DNA from: Cladocopium goreaui
Lineage: Eukaryota; Sar; Dinophyceae; Suessiales; Symbiodiniaceae
Direction: 5' to 3'
Length of the DNA: 64,000 bases
Assembly: GCA_947184155.2 (NCBI GenBank)
Contig: CAMXCT020000127.1
Coordinates: 185,414-249,413 of the forward strand
Shown: piece after piece, positions 1-10,400 of the stretch
How the letters are laid out: every line of letters begins with the position of its first letter
Numbering within the stretch: the first letter of the stretch is position 1
The notes under the pieces: generated by a model
Databases searched by the model: none
What the model saw: the letters and a program-made list of their open reading frames with translations, nothing else
What the model was told of the DNA's origin: nothing
Program-made: the position numbers and the translations under genes

Positions 1-168
1 AACAACTCGCACTGCCCGCAATGAAAGAGAGGGCAGAAGCAGTAAGAATATGAAATACTGAAAGACGATGTTGTTGTCGTCGGCAAAGGTCAGAATAAAC
101 AATGAAGCCCCGTGGACTCGTAGAGAGCATATAAAGCACCTCAACTCCCAGGGTTTTGGGAGGGCGGG
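1..168. other. Left flank of element 1, unassigned
   Basis: No supported gene lies here. If element 1 inserted cleanly, this should be the continuation of the copia Gag interrupted at 8220, but I could not recognise Gag or protease sequence in it. It holds a short inverted repeat around a run of G (ctccca..ggttttgggag) near 145-163. Confidence 0.4.
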
Positions 169-602
169 TGTTCAAAATTTTTCCAGCCCTTGAACCTTCA
201 AGCAACACGTAACAAATTGGAGTGATCAGCACAACTCTTCGAATGACATCAGACTGAATCTCCCTCAGTGTTTTTTTTACAACAGTGGGGAATCAAAAGG
301 TAAACAGAAACCGAATAACGTGTGAACAGATTTGCGACTGAAGCAACCAACTGAACAGTTCACACTCACACGAGTGTTCTCCTCCTTTTTTTTTTAAACG
401 CTGAACCTGGCAGCTCCACCTATTACACCTTTAAACTCAAACCCAGAAGAAAGCAACGCGGAGGAGAGGACACGCCAGCAGGAGGCAGCGAGCAGAGCAG
501 AGGGAGCAAGCAGGAATCTAGAGACCGAGGGGCGAGATCCCCACCCAAGCCCCCCAGAGGGCCAAGCGACTTCAAACAGTCCCCACGGTGAACCGTGAAG
601 GC
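169..602 (-). repeat. 434-bp terminal direct repeat, 3' copy of element 1
   Basis: Matches 7786-8219 almost base for base. By eye the differences are a compensating pair of one-base indels (near 355 and in the T-run near 390) and very few substitutions. The repeat includes a purine-rich stretch near 440-530 and a small palindrome (cacggtgaaccgtg) near its inner end. Confidence 0.9.
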
Positions 603-968
603 CTGTTCTCCATCACTTGAGCCCAGTCAAAACTTCCAAGAAACGGAAAACGCGAACGCGGCCTACGCAACAGAACCTGAAAGGGGGGGAACCCTAAATA
701 AATAAAACCCTAAAACTAAAACCAGCAAAACTAAAACTACCACCAACAGAAATGACATGAAACGTGAATTGCAGTTGCTCAGTGAAAACTGAAATGCGGT
801 GAATCAGTCAGCCACCCTTTTTTGTCGCGTGGATTTGGAACTGAATCCCTGAACTGATCCTTCAGGCTGGTGGTGATATTCACCTGCATATATATTTTGG
901 CCTCATGTCAGGCTCTGAGTAAACTTTGCGCCCCCCCGCAGCGAGGGGCCTGACACTGAAACTGACCC
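603..968. other. Element 1 3' untranslated segment
   Basis: Lies between the end of Pol and the terminal repeat. It contains A-rich stretches (aaccctaaataaataaaacccta, broken by mismatches, near 690-740) and no open frame. I found no second copy of it, so a B-type split repeat could not be shown for element 1. Confidence 0.5.
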
Positions 969-3900
969 TCACCACTGAGTTTTCTCAAACTTCGCACTTC
1001 CAACATGTTTTGCAAACTTTCTCAAAGAGTCCTTGTCCATGAACTCATGTCTCGCTTCCCAAAGCTCGCGCAGCAGGCTAAAATCGAAGTCTTCCCACTT
1101 GCACTCCAAACGCAGTTTCATTTCCACCTGGCTGAAGTCCTCATTGGTAAGCTTGTCAGCTAGATCGTTTTCGGCCCGGGGACGCCATCGCAGCTCCAAC
1201 CGCATCCCCCAACGCATGAGCATGTGCGTCAACTGCATGTTGATCAAGGCCAGTGGAAACTTAGTAGAACTTCCCTTCTGGAGAAGGGCCTCATTCGACT
1301 GGTTGTCTGTGCCTGCTGCCAAGTAAACTGGAACGGTCATTCTTTCTCTCCCTTCTCCATAGTTGAACAAAACAAGTGCCACGGTGGTGGCCAGCAACTC
1401 CGCTGGCGCTGAAGCCCAGCTGCTCTCTCCATCAGGCTTGAACAGGTAGGGCGCCTGTTCGGGCTCCAAACGAAGTGAAAACCAGCGGCCCGTAGCCAGA
1501 TGGTGCCCACCCAAAACGACAACCCCTTGAGCGCACGTCGCATCTGTCCTAAACTGTTCTTCCAGCAAACGGATGGGCCTATGGCATGAATACATAAAAC
1601 TGCAATCTGCAAGTTGCCTGGAAATGAATTTGAGAACCAGGACCACCATGCGCGGTGCCGTGGCGACCGTTCCTTTTGCCAGAGCGGCTGCCCAGCTATA
1701 CAAGGGTGCCAGGTGCGCCTTCAGCCAGACCAGGACTCGGGCAAGGAAAGCGAGTCTCCCAAGGAACTCCCCGAAGCGACGCATGTGCACTGTGTAGCGT
1801 GCTTCTTCCATCTCCTTTATGAAATTCAGCAACCAAAGGCCACGTTTGGCTGTCACTCCCATCTTGCATCGTCCATAGTCCAGCTGAAAACCCACAAACG
1901 TTACTTCTATTCCCCCCTGCGAACTTCGCATACTGGAAAGGGGTGCCCAAAGCCTCATAGGCTGCCAGCATCATCCACAAGGTCAGGAACTTGCGTTCCC
2001 CGAAAACCACAACATGCAAATCATCTACGCAGATGAGCTGGTAGTTGCATTCCGTCCCCATAGCATTGCCCACCAGCCTTCCAACTGTTCCCATGAGCCG
2101 CGTCCACCAATAGGAGGCGCTTGAAACGCCGAAGGTTCCCACCTTGTTGACCCAGATGGTGTCGGAGGCCGAAGAAGCTTTGCAGCAAATGAGAGGGTGA
2201 TCCCTGCTCCGCAATTTCACCAGCCTATGCGCCGACTTGATATCAGCTGAAATGGAAAACCTGGCCTCCCTGGTCTCGGTCACCTCCCGTATGACACCAG
2301 CCGCGTCTTCCGGCCCAGGGTATTGTAATTGGTCTCTGAAAACTATCCTGTTGTTGAGCTGAACATGGTGGGTGGCATCGTGTATGGGACGGATGTCACC
2401 GTTGGGTTTCTCTATGGCCCCCATGGAAGCCACCAGCACTTCCCGGTCAGGGTGTTTTGCTTTCAAGGCCGCAAGCGTGGTCGGATACATCCTCCCCAGC
2501 CTTTCTTCTTCTCTAAATTTGTTCTCCAACTCCTCTGCTACCAGCTCCGCCGACTTATAGTTTTCTGAAAAGGGGATATAGTCCGAATCGTCCAGCTTGC
2601 GGTGTTTCTCCTTTGGTGGAAACACAGCAGGAACCCTCGGCAGCGGTTCATCTAGTCCAACTGGCACGCCCGTTGCAAACGACTCTCTGTCTTGTACCAG
2701 CACCTGGTAGTCAGGGTCCTCCATAACTTCTAGCGTTTGCGCCAAAAGGTGAAGGAAGAAAGGTTGGCCCTCCGTGAGCTCCATGGCGCTAGAGGGGGAT
2801 GGCAAAAGCTGGGCCCATCTCTCCCTAAGTTTCTGCAGCGCACTTTCTGAAAACGGCGAACCCTGCAGCCTCCCCAAAGCCAAGTGAAAAGCTTCCTTCC
2901 TTAGGTCGCCGATCTGCGACACCACAAACTCCTGCAGGAGCTCTTTCAACTTTCGTCCCATCTGTTGTGCCTCCATGCTAAGGTATGCCCCTCTATCCTC
3001 TGGGCGCCAACGGTTTGCAGAGCAAAGACCAAACCCATCAACGAACGGTTTGGATCGTCCGCCCCATTCCACTACCAAAGGCTTTCCTCTATTGCGAGCC
3101 TCTTCTGGCCCTTCTCGAGCTGGATACGCGTCTTCCCCAGCTTCCGGTCTCTGGGTGTTGGTGTCTGAGTCGTCCGGTTGGTCCAAACTATCCGTGGTGA
3201 CTGTAGATGCTGATCCAGCTGCAACTGTAGTGGTTGTAGTTGTCGGCTCAGCCTCTGTAATGGGCCCAGCATGTAGGCCGAGTGAAGAGGTCCTTGCGCG
3301 CCCCACCCGGCTGGCGATGAGCTCGGCCAGGTATTTGCAAAGCGCCGGAGGGTAGGCAGCAGAACCCTCGGTGGCCCACTTTCCGCTGGGTAGTTGGCCC
3401 AAAAGGCGCTTGGCATGCGTGGAGTGTCCACAAAATGTAGGCAAGGGGCCCAGGTACTGTCGTTCTTTGTCGAAAACTGGCCACGTGGCATGTGGTAGGT
3501 CTTGGCAAGGCTTGAGGGTAGAAAGAAACCTGGTTGGCTTGGGCGATGGCGCGTCAAAATGACACTGGAAAATTGCCCAAGTCGTGGCTTTTGTGGCTTG
3601 TTGTAGCTGTTGCATTGTTTCCCACTGCCAAATACTAGCGGGCCATTCACCATGGCATGCCCCTAAATCTTCGGGATGTTCGATCAGAAAATCTGCATTG
3701 CATTGAAAGCATTTGTGTGCAGTGGCGATGGTCTGGTCCACCAAATAGTTGTGATCTTGTGCCAGCTGTAAATTTGAACCTGTAAGCCAAGGAAAGCCTC
3801 TAGGCCAGTTAAAATTGCGTAGTGGCCGTGGGCCAGGCGAGGTTTTCCAGTTGAAACGGACCCTGCTAAAGGTGTTGCAGGGTGGTGACATAACTACCAC

Positions 3901-4128
3901 GTCCCATAATCCAGCTTCTAATTTCTGAAAGATTTTGTCCCAAAGTTGACTGTTTAACAGATCATCTGAGGCCTGTCGTTCCACATCGACCTCCGTAACA
4001 TGCAAAGAAAATTCGTGCTCCAAGCCAAACTCCTGGAGGTAGTGCTTGACGTCTGCCTTGCGAGGCTTCCCACAAAACAAGTACAGCACCCGCAATGTGG
4101 GCTTGCTAGTGGGTGCTGCTGTAGGCTG
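969..4128 (-). CDS. Element 1 Pol: methyltransferase-like, RT and RNase H (one frameshift)
   Basis: Reading starts directly after the Gag UGA. The N-terminal domain resembles cytosine-C5 methyltransferases: LYLFCGK (motif I-like), SPPCNTFSR about 70 residues in (PC, motif IV-like) and IEHPED (motif VI-like). RT follows, with ADIKSAH, GVSSASYWW and CVDDLHV near residue 690. RNase H includes TDNQSNEA and ends near LRWRPRAENDLADKL. The frame breaks at a run of six C (1912-1917, G on the coding strand); with five, VGFQLDYG continues in frame to 969. No AUG precedes motif I: the first Met in this frame is next to SPPC. Translation from Gag by readthrough is therefore likely. Methylation activity is not shown; the fold assignment rests on motifs. 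Confidence 0.8.
1912..1917 (-). other. Frameshift at a six-base homopolymer in Pol
   Basis: Upstream RT sequence (..YAKFAGG) is in one frame and downstream sequence (IEVTFVGFQLDYG) in another. Removing one base of this run restores the reading. It may be a mutation, an assembly or sequencing error, or, less likely, a recoding site. Confidence 0.7.
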
Positions 4129-4131
4129 TCA
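4093..4131 (-). promoter_or_regulatory. Candidate UGA readthrough site between Gag and Pol (element 1)
   Basis: The Gag stop is UGA followed by CAG CCU. Eleven further sense codons in the same frame lead into methyltransferase motif I. No AUG lies between the stop and motif I. The same arrangement occurs at 48878-48910 and 60484-60546. Confidence 0.6.
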
Positions 4132-5403
4132 CTCAGTTTTGCTGTTGCCCTTTGGAAGATCTTTGCAACGATCATGTTCCCGGGCGGCGTGTTCACCATA
4201 ACAGCCTTTGATACGACAGATGTGTAGTCTGCCGCACCGACCCGGACAGCCTTGGCTGTTAAAGGCAAAGCATATTTCACGTCCGTCCGGAGAGTGGGTG
4301 ACAAGTTGGTGGTCCCCGTGTTTTCCTTTCGATTTGCCTGATGCTTTTCCTTTTCCTTTGTCAAATTTGCCTCGCACTTTGCCAAACCCCTTCGACTTGC
4401 CCTTCTTGCTGTCGTAGGTGTTGTTGAAGGAGCGCTGACCGCCATGTCGATTTGGGTCATGGTTGGTCAGAGCCAAAGGGGTGGTAAAATATGACTCCTT
4501 GAGCTCAGCATCCTTTGTAACGGCCTCCAAGGCCTCTGCCAATGTCTTCTCCCCTTTGTTGACCAGTTTGAAGGCTTCTCGCCGCAAACGGTGCTCAAAT
4601 TGCAGCACCAGGGCAAAGGGTGGACGCAGTGGCTGCTGCTGTCCATCAATAGGCACTTTGATACCATGTACCTTTTCTCCAAGCACGAACTCCACAAAGC
4701 GATTGAAGTCCTCCATCTTCAAACCTGCCAAGAAGTGCTTTGACTTGAATTTTGAGGACATACACAGCCATGTTGTGGCCTCCAATTTCATCAACCTCCG
4801 GTATTCTTCTGTGCTTTCTGGAAGCCGGCCTTTGGATTTTGTTTTGGTGATCCTCACATGGCCCGTGCTGTCCAGTGATGTTTGCAGAGCTGATGTGTTG
4901 CGGTCAGCTTTGGAAGACACTTCATCCAGGCTTGCTGCTGTACATTCTCCATTCTCGCATTCTTCAACCTTCAAAGCAAGGTATTCCGCACTGGGTGTCT
5001 CGTGGTCGGAGAGGTGGCCTAGGGCCTTCTCGACTGCCTTAAGCATTGCCAATCTCTCACTGTGCTGAAGGTGACGGGGGACCCCAAGAACCTTGCTTTC
5101 GGCTTGGATCTCTTTCTCTTTGGTGTATAGCTCTTTTCCTGCATTCCAAGCTGCCACCACCTGCGCTACTTGTGCCCGCAGCGCTGGGTCTCTTGCTGGG
5201 TCCAAGTTGAAGTCGGCTTGGACCGCAGTCCGCACATCTGCGGAACTTTCTCCTATGGCTGTAAAGACCCTCAGCGACTTGTAGTGCTGGGCCATCTCAT
5301 ACTGAAGCGCTAACGGGATTTCGGCATCATCCCAAACATACTGCAGATCAGAAGTGACGTTGCTTCGCAAGTATTCCCTGCGATCATCATCCGTCACTGC
5401 CAT
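4129..5403 (-). CDS. Element 1 Gag with Cys/His zinc finger
   Basis: I chose the ATG at 5403 (MAVTDDDRREYL), because the 48 codons upstream read as a hydrophobic stretch unlike the rest. The protein is mostly helical and charged, with a basic Lys/Gly-rich stretch (KGKSKG repeats) about 350 residues in. It ends in a Cys/His cluster (CFAFNSQGC..C..HIC..C..H) like a CCCH finger instead of the CCHC knuckle of LTR-element Gags. It ends at UGA (4131-4129), and Pol continues in the same frame. Its role would be binding and packaging element RNA; this is inferred from position and composition. Confidence 0.65.
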   Translation of the reverse strand: MAVTDDDRREYLRSNVTSDLQYVWDDAEIPLALQYEMAQHYKSLRVFTAIGESSADVRTAVQADFNLDPARDPALRAQVAQVVAAWNAGKELYTKEKEIQAESKVLGVPRHLQHSERLAMLKAVEKALGHLSDHETPSAEYLALKVEECENGECTAASLDEVSSKADRNTSALQTSLDSTGHVRITKTKSKGRLPESTEEYRRLMKLEATTWLCMSSKFKSKHFLAGLKMEDFNRFVEFVLGEKVHGIKVPIDGQQQPLRPPFALVLQFEHRLRREAFKLVNKGEKTLAEALEAVTKDAELKESYFTTPLALTNHDPNRHGGQRSFNNTYDSKKGKSKGFGKVRGKFDKGKGKASGKSKGKHGDHQLVTHSPDGREICFAFNSQGCPGRCGRLHICRIKGCYGEHAAREHDRCKDLPKGNSKTE

Positions 5404-5994
5404 CGCTGAGTCTGAAGCTAAAGCTGAATTGTTTTGTATTGTTTCCTGTCTCTTAAAACTCCCATGTGTGAAGAGGAGGAAGGAGAGTGCCGAGGACGCA
5501 GGACAAACCACAAAAACAAACAATATAAAACATGAAGCCTGCCACAAATTGAAATTCTGTCACCATCTCAAAACTCTGAGCCTCAACCACGAAAATAAAT
5601 AAACTGGAATCCCAAAACAATTCTCCAAACAGTTCTTCCTCTGTGTCTCTGGACCGCCAAAACTGAAACCTTTATTTGTGCTCTGAAATCAAATGTGTGA
5701 AGAGGAGATGGGGAGAGTGCCGAGGACGCGGGACAAATGAATAGCCAACAAACCCGATGCATTTTCACTGAAACGTTTACGATCTGTTGATCGCTTTGCA
5801 AACTGCCATTGCGCTCGTTTAGCGCCAGCGCCCTATTGCCACTATTCTGTGGATGTGGCAGACATGAAACTTAAACTGCAAATGCAAACATCCTAAACCT
5901 TCTGTCTCAGACAGTCCATCTTGCGATTGCAAAAGTGGTGACAAGAACGGTGGAAACGAAGGTGAAAACAAACTGACATGTACTGCAAACTGTC
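5404..5994. repeat. Element 1 spacer with a duplicated 45-50 base block
   Basis: Between recombinase and Gag. A block reading gtgtgaagaggag..gagagtgccgaggacgc occurs near 5463-5512 and again near 5694-5738. No gene is supported. It may hold the promoter or leader of the Gag-Pol transcript, but no motif shows that. Confidence 0.5.
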
Positions 5995-7752
5995 CTAAAT
6001 CACCGGATGCCATTCTGATGCCTCTCCAGCCTCGGCCTCTTCAGCCTCTGCCTCGTCTCCGGATGTATCCGTAGAGGATGAATCGCCTGAATCGCTCGAT
6101 GCATCATGGTCAGTTGTCATGCGACCCAACTCTTCTGAAATCTTACGTTGACAAATCTTGCAAATAGCATCATATGCTGCATCCTGAACATTGTCAACAT
6201 CAGTGCTGTCGATGCATCTGTCTGAGCGCACCGGACACTTGCCATGCATGTGTAATCGTCTAAACCCTGTCCTCCTCGACGTCGTGATAAAATAACCCAA
6301 ATGAATTGGGTTCTCACCTGCCTCTCGTTGCACGGCCTCCATGACCTGTTGTTTCTCCTGAACGTCTACCTGTTCAACATCCGAATCAAACGTGTCGTAA
6401 ACCTCACCAGCATTGGCTCTCTTGTAGTCATGCGTGTGGCGTCTCCTGACTCTCTGCCCTACCAGCTCATGCTTGTCTGCAAAATGCATGATATCTTCCA
6501 ACAATTCTGACTCATCCAACGCTCGGGCTCCCAACACAATTGAGTCCCTGACCAAATGCTGAACCTCTTCCACCACTTGACGTGATGTATGCAAGTATGC
6601 ATTGCTTCCTGTTCGTCCTATCGACCATCTCCCAAGGAAGTCCCGCTTAGTCTTGTCCACTCCTAACGATGCTGCCGCCTGTGTCAGGAAATGACGTGGG
6701 CTATGGCCTCCAGTGGTCTTCGTCCTGGCCATCCTGAGTGTCAGGCCACGGTTGCTAAGCCTGACAGATTCCGGCATGACATTCTGCAAATCATCAACCC
6801 TCATTGCAGCCCAAGTTGAAACCAACATACACCATGCAATTAGCCGCAGACAGAATTCATGATCCATCTCAATGACAAACAGCTCAAGCGCCAACAATAT
6901 TGCTGTCGTGTATGGTTTTGCAGCCTTTGGGAACGTGTTCGTGGCCAGTTCCTGTTTCCAGCTCTCAATATGTGCCTTCCACAATGGATCCCGTGACAAC
7001 TGTTTACCATCCGGAATCCGTCCAGCCTGTTCTAAAACAACCAGTGCAGCCTGAAATTCTGAAACGAAACTGAATGTAACCCCATTTTGTATATGTTCCT
7101 CAATGTAGTGTATCAAGACGTCCAGGCCGCCCGGCCAGGTCTTACCTGAATAGGCTACCAGCCATGTGCGAAAACGGTTCCATGACCTGTATCTGTTCCT
7201 CAAGGTCTTTGACCGCCTTGCACCAAACAGTCGTAGCCAAGCCTTGTTCGGATCCTGCAATGCCTCTATCTGGAGACTCACCGGCAGAACGGCCTCCTGT
7301 AAAATGCCTGCAAGCTCTAATGCATATCTGTCTCTCTCTTGTTGTTCTTTGGCCGCTCTCGTCTCCGGTCCTTCCCCAGTTGAAGACCTACGCTGGGAAC
7401 GCTTCACAGTGTCCAACATAAAACGGGGATCCTCCTTCATGATTTGCTCAAAAGTTTCTTGTATGGTGCCTACTGTGTCCCGTTTGGGATGTGCACAAAA
7501 CTCGAAACTCAGTTCTCGGTCAAGGATACGCTGCCTCTTGACCTGTGGTCCATACTTGGTATGCCATGCAACCAGTCCCTCAACACCCAACTGTCCAAAG
7601 TCAGCCCACTCCGTCTCTGTCAAAATACCTTGCAAAAGGTCTTGGGCACCAGCCGCATCATCAAACGAATACCACAGGTATTTCAGATCACCAAAGATTT
7701 CCTTCAGCCTTTGCCTAAAGCTCTGTTTAACTGGAATATCATTCCAATCCAT
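5995..7752 (-). CDS. Element 1 tyrosine recombinase
   Basis: This 585-residue protein would catalyse integration of the element's circular DNA. The catalytic set is legible: Arg318 in AAMRVDDLQ, His350 and Arg353 in HSPRHFL, Trp376 in LGRW, and Tyr386 in SNAYLH, giving R..HxxR..W..Y. The segment before Arg318 (about residues 130-300) is a helical core-binding domain. The C-terminal tail has paired cysteines (CKICQ), then an acidic Ser/Asp/Glu-rich end. The frame is open throughout and starts with ATG 34 bases inside the terminal repeat. It is the only recombinase in the window with a canonical HxxR. Confidence 0.85.
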   Translation of the reverse strand: MDWNDIPVKQSFRQRLKEIFGDLKYLWYSFDDAAGAQDLLQGILTETEWADFGQLGVEGLVAWHTKYGPQVKRQRILDRELSFEFCAHPKRDTVGTIQETFEQIMKEDPRFMLDTVKRSQRRSSTGEGPETRAAKEQQERDRYALELAGILQEAVLPVSLQIEALQDPNKAWLRLFGARRSKTLRNRYRSWNRFRTWLVAYSGKTWPGGLDVLIHYIEEHIQNGVTFSFVSEFQAALVVLEQAGRIPDGKQLSRDPLWKAHIESWKQELATNTFPKAAKPYTTAILLALELFVIEMDHEFCLRLIAWCMLVSTWAAMRVDDLQNVMPESVRLSNRGLTLRMARTKTTGGHSPRHFLTQAAASLGVDKTKRDFLGRWSIGRTGSNAYLHTSRQVVEEVQHLVRDSIVLGARALDESELLEDIMHFADKHELVGQRVRRRHTHDYKRANAGEVYDTFDSDVEQVDVQEKQQVMEAVQREAGENPIHLGYFITTSRRTGFRRLHMHGKCPVRSDRCIDSTDVDNVQDAAYDAICKICQRKISEELGRMTTDHDASSDSGDSSSTDTSGDEAEAEEAEAGEASEWHPVI

Positions 7753-7785
7753 GCCATACGTCGAAGATTGCAGCGCGTCCCTGAC

Positions 7786-8219
7786 TGTTCAAAATTTTTC
7801 CAGCCCTTGAACCTTCAAGCAACACGTAACAAATTGGAGTGATCAGCACAACTCTTCGAATGACATCAGACTGAATCTCCCTCAGTGTTTTTTTTACAAC
7901 AGTGGGGAATCAAAAGGTAAACAGAAACCGAATAACGTGTGAACAGATTTGCGACTGAAGCAACCAACTGAAACGGTTCACACTCACACGAGTGTTCTCC
8001 TCCTTTTTTTTTAAACGCTGAACCTGGCAGCTCCACCTATTACACCTTTAAACTCAAACCCAGAAGAAAGCAACGCGGAGGAGAGGACACGCCAGCAGGA
8101 GGCAGCGAGCAGAGCAGAGGGAGCAAGCAGGAATCTAGAGACCGAGGGGCGAGATCCCCACCCAAGCCCCCCAGAGGGCCAAGCGACTTCAAACAGTCCC
8201 CACGGTGAACCGTGAAGGC
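7786..8219 (-). repeat. 434-bp terminal direct repeat, 5' copy of element 1
   Basis: Partner of 169-602. Its outer edge is the insertion point in the copia Gag. On the coding strand it precedes the recombinase, so it probably carries the element promoter. Confidence 0.9.
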
Positions 8220-9422
8220 AAGCTCATCACTGCTGGGAAGTTCTTCAACGATGGGGCCAACATATGAAGAAAGCAAACGCACAGAGCCAGTAGCTGAGGT
8301 CATGGTTGTTGAGGCAGCGCTTGAAGAAGCACCACTGCTAGAGCTTCCAGCGTTTTGCATCTCTTCAACTTGATTCACATTCTTTGTATTGGTGGGCTTC
8401 CCATGCAACTTCCAACAGTCTCTTTTGAAATGCCCATATTTACCACAATGTAAACACTGATCACTCATGGTAGCCGCACGTGGCTTTGAAACATCTTGTT
8501 TGCTCTTTCCCTTACCTTTGTCAAACTTACCCTTAGTCTTTCCTTTGGAAAATGAAGAGTCTTTACTTTTGTGCTTTCCTTTGCCTTTGCCCTTCTTGCC
8601 TTTCTCAGAGCTGGATGGCAAAATGCCAAGTTCACTAGGAATTCGACCAGCGCTCCAAGTGGTTGTCACCGACTCATAGCTGAGGACAAGTTCCCTGACC
8701 TGGGCATACGTTGAGTGCTCTGTCATCTGCAGCTGAATGTGGGTCTGCAATGCCTTTGGCAACGACTTGACCAGGATGCTCAACATCAGGTCATCAGCCA
8801 CATCAGTTCCAGAAGATCTCATATACTCAGTTCTCAAACGTTCAAGGCCTAAAATCTGGTCCATCAGGGTTTTGTCCTTCAGGCTGAAGGCTGGAATATT
8901 CATCAACGCAGCAAGCAAGGAAATCGACCTGCTTTTGGTCTTTGGTGAAAAGAGTTGCACCAATTTCCTCCAAACCTCGAAACCATTTCTCTCAGAAGTC
9001 TGGTGCGGTAGCCGCAACAGCTTGCCACAAAGGATCCCCGTAAGGATGTTGAAAAGCTGTTTGCATCTTTCTTGAACGTCATTGGGCTCGGATCTAGGAA
9101 ACTCTATTGAAGTTGAGGCATAGTTGGTCTCGACTCTATGAAGGTCACTTTCAAAACCACTATCACCATAGAACAACCAAGCTTTGAAGTTCACTGTGAA
9201 GTCTTGCCACTTGCTAAGATCTTCTTCGTGGTTTTCAGAACCAAACGGGTCAGGTCGTCTAATGACTTTTGAGGCTTCACTAAACCCCTTTCCACTCAAA
9301 CCAGTTCCACGACTAGCCTGAACATCTCTCAAAGCTGCAGCCGCATCAGCAGCAGCACGAGCAGCGTCTGTAGCTGCTTGTATCAGCTGGGCCACGTCCA
9401 ACGTGCCACCATCACCAGCCAT
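8220..9422 (-). pseudogene. Copia element 1 Gag, truncated by element 1
   Basis: Starts at ATG 9422 (MAGDGGTLDVAQL). It has the UBN2-type Gag region of copia elements (LRLPHQTS..GFEVWRKLVQLF, later LVKSLPKALQ), then a Lys/Gly-rich basic stretch, then a CCHC zinc knuckle CLHCGKYGHFKRDCWK (C-x2-C-x4-H-x4-C). The protein ends artificially at 8220, where the element 1 repeat begins. Its protease, integrase and RT are not in the window and may lie beyond coordinate 1. The knuckle is nearly identical to that of copia element 2 (about 35758-35806). Confidence 0.85.
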
Positions 9423-9535
9423 GCTCCAAGCAGAGCTGCGCAACCAGAACCCAAATTGCTCAACTAAACGGCAACGGGAGTTTCCTAGTCCAAGGTAGCT
9501 TCAGGTGCCCTCACCAGAATAAAGGATCTGGATCA

Positions 9536-9551
9536 CAGGGCTCCGCTACCA
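9536..9551 (-). other. Primer-binding site of copia element 1
   Basis: On the minus strand TGGTAGCGGAGCCCTG follows directly after a CA dinucleotide. It resembles the complement of an initiator tRNA-Met 3' end, the usual copia primer. The same 16 bases form the primer site of the LTR element at 30289-30304. Confidence 0.75.
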
Positions 9552-9795
9552 TGAACATTTTCCTTGATGCAAAGACGCCTGAGGATTATATCCATGTGAC
9601 ATCCTGTTGACTCACATTGCAAGCAGCAAAAGTTGTATGTCGTTTGACATGTAACAACTGCTATTAACATGTACATGTATGCAAACTGGACAGGTGTGGG
9701 AACGTAGCAATTCTCTTCAAAAATTCTGAAAGTGAGATTGGAGTGAACTTATGTGTTGTTCTTCTGTTCTTTCATTTGAAAACTAAATCTACTTG

Positions 9796-10030
9796 GGTAA
9801 TCTTAGGTGCAAATAAGATTCTACCTAGGCGTCACAAACTGACGCCTAAGTAGAATTCTATTTGCGCCCAGGTAGATTTTGCATTCCAAATTATAGCCTG
9901 GGGCTGTTGGACGCCTAAGTAGAATTCTATTTGCGCCTAAGTAGATTACGTCTTCCAAATTCTAGTCTGGGGCTGTTGGAAGACATAATTCATAATTTAC
10001 TTAGGCGCAAATAGAATTCTATTTAGGCCT
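9796..10030. repeat. Cluster of related palindromes
   Basis: A motif reading cgcctaagtagaattctatt plus tgcgcc appears twice directly (near 9842 and 9911) and in inverted form near 9810 and 9995. The first pair flanks a five-base loop (tgacgcc..caaac..ggcgtca) and could form a hairpin of about 27 bp with a few mismatches. Confidence 0.7.
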
Positions 10031-10169
10031 TGCCTCAAATACTTGAAATTGGAAACCTTGAATAAATGCACAACCCGCATACAGATAGTGGGTTTAATTT
10101 ATGATGCTGCATTTGTTTGAGGGAAGATTCGGGCGATTTAAGCGCAATTGGAGAAATACTTAGGTGGTT

Positions 10170-10400
10170 CTGAGTTTGATATCTCACAGCTACTAGGCAC
10201 TGCAGGGTGGGAGTGGATAGTTTCTTCCACCCCCGCTATGCTATGCTGCAAGTGCTGTGAGCTTTGAACCGAAAGAGTTCAAACATCAAACATCAAAACA
10301 ACGTGAACAAGTACACAAGTAGTTCTGAGTTTGATATCTCACAGCTACTAGGCACTGCAGGTTCAGAGTTTGACATCTCACAACTACCAAGCACTGCAGG
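10170..10400. repeat. Three copies of a 35-38 base motif
   Basis: The motif gagtttgatatctcacagct followed by actaggcactgcagg occurs at about 10172, 10325 and 10365. The last copy carries a few substitutions. The third follows the second directly in tandem; the first is about 150 bases away. Confidence 0.8.

Larger units (their letters stand above)
169..8219 (-). mobile_element. DIRS-like tyrosine-recombinase retroelement 1
   Basis: The unit reads on the minus strand as recombinase (7752-5995), Gag (5403-4129) and Pol (4128-969). It is bracketed by two direct repeats of 434 bp. The right edge (8219/8220) cuts the Gag of a copia element in mid-protein, so this is an insertion. A tyrosine recombinase together with RT/RNase H and no DDE integrase is diagnostic of DIRS/PAT/Ngaro-type elements, which integrate by recombination without target-site duplications. 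None was seen. The recombinase-first order differs from the usual DIRS arrangement. All three genes are nearly open; the main lesion is a one-base frameshift in Pol. Confidence 0.8.

Noticed and set aside
7166-7810. Plus-strand frames opposite the element 1 recombinase, and similar long antisense frames elsewhere
   Set aside because: They are mirror images of real genes on the other strand, with no motif of their own.
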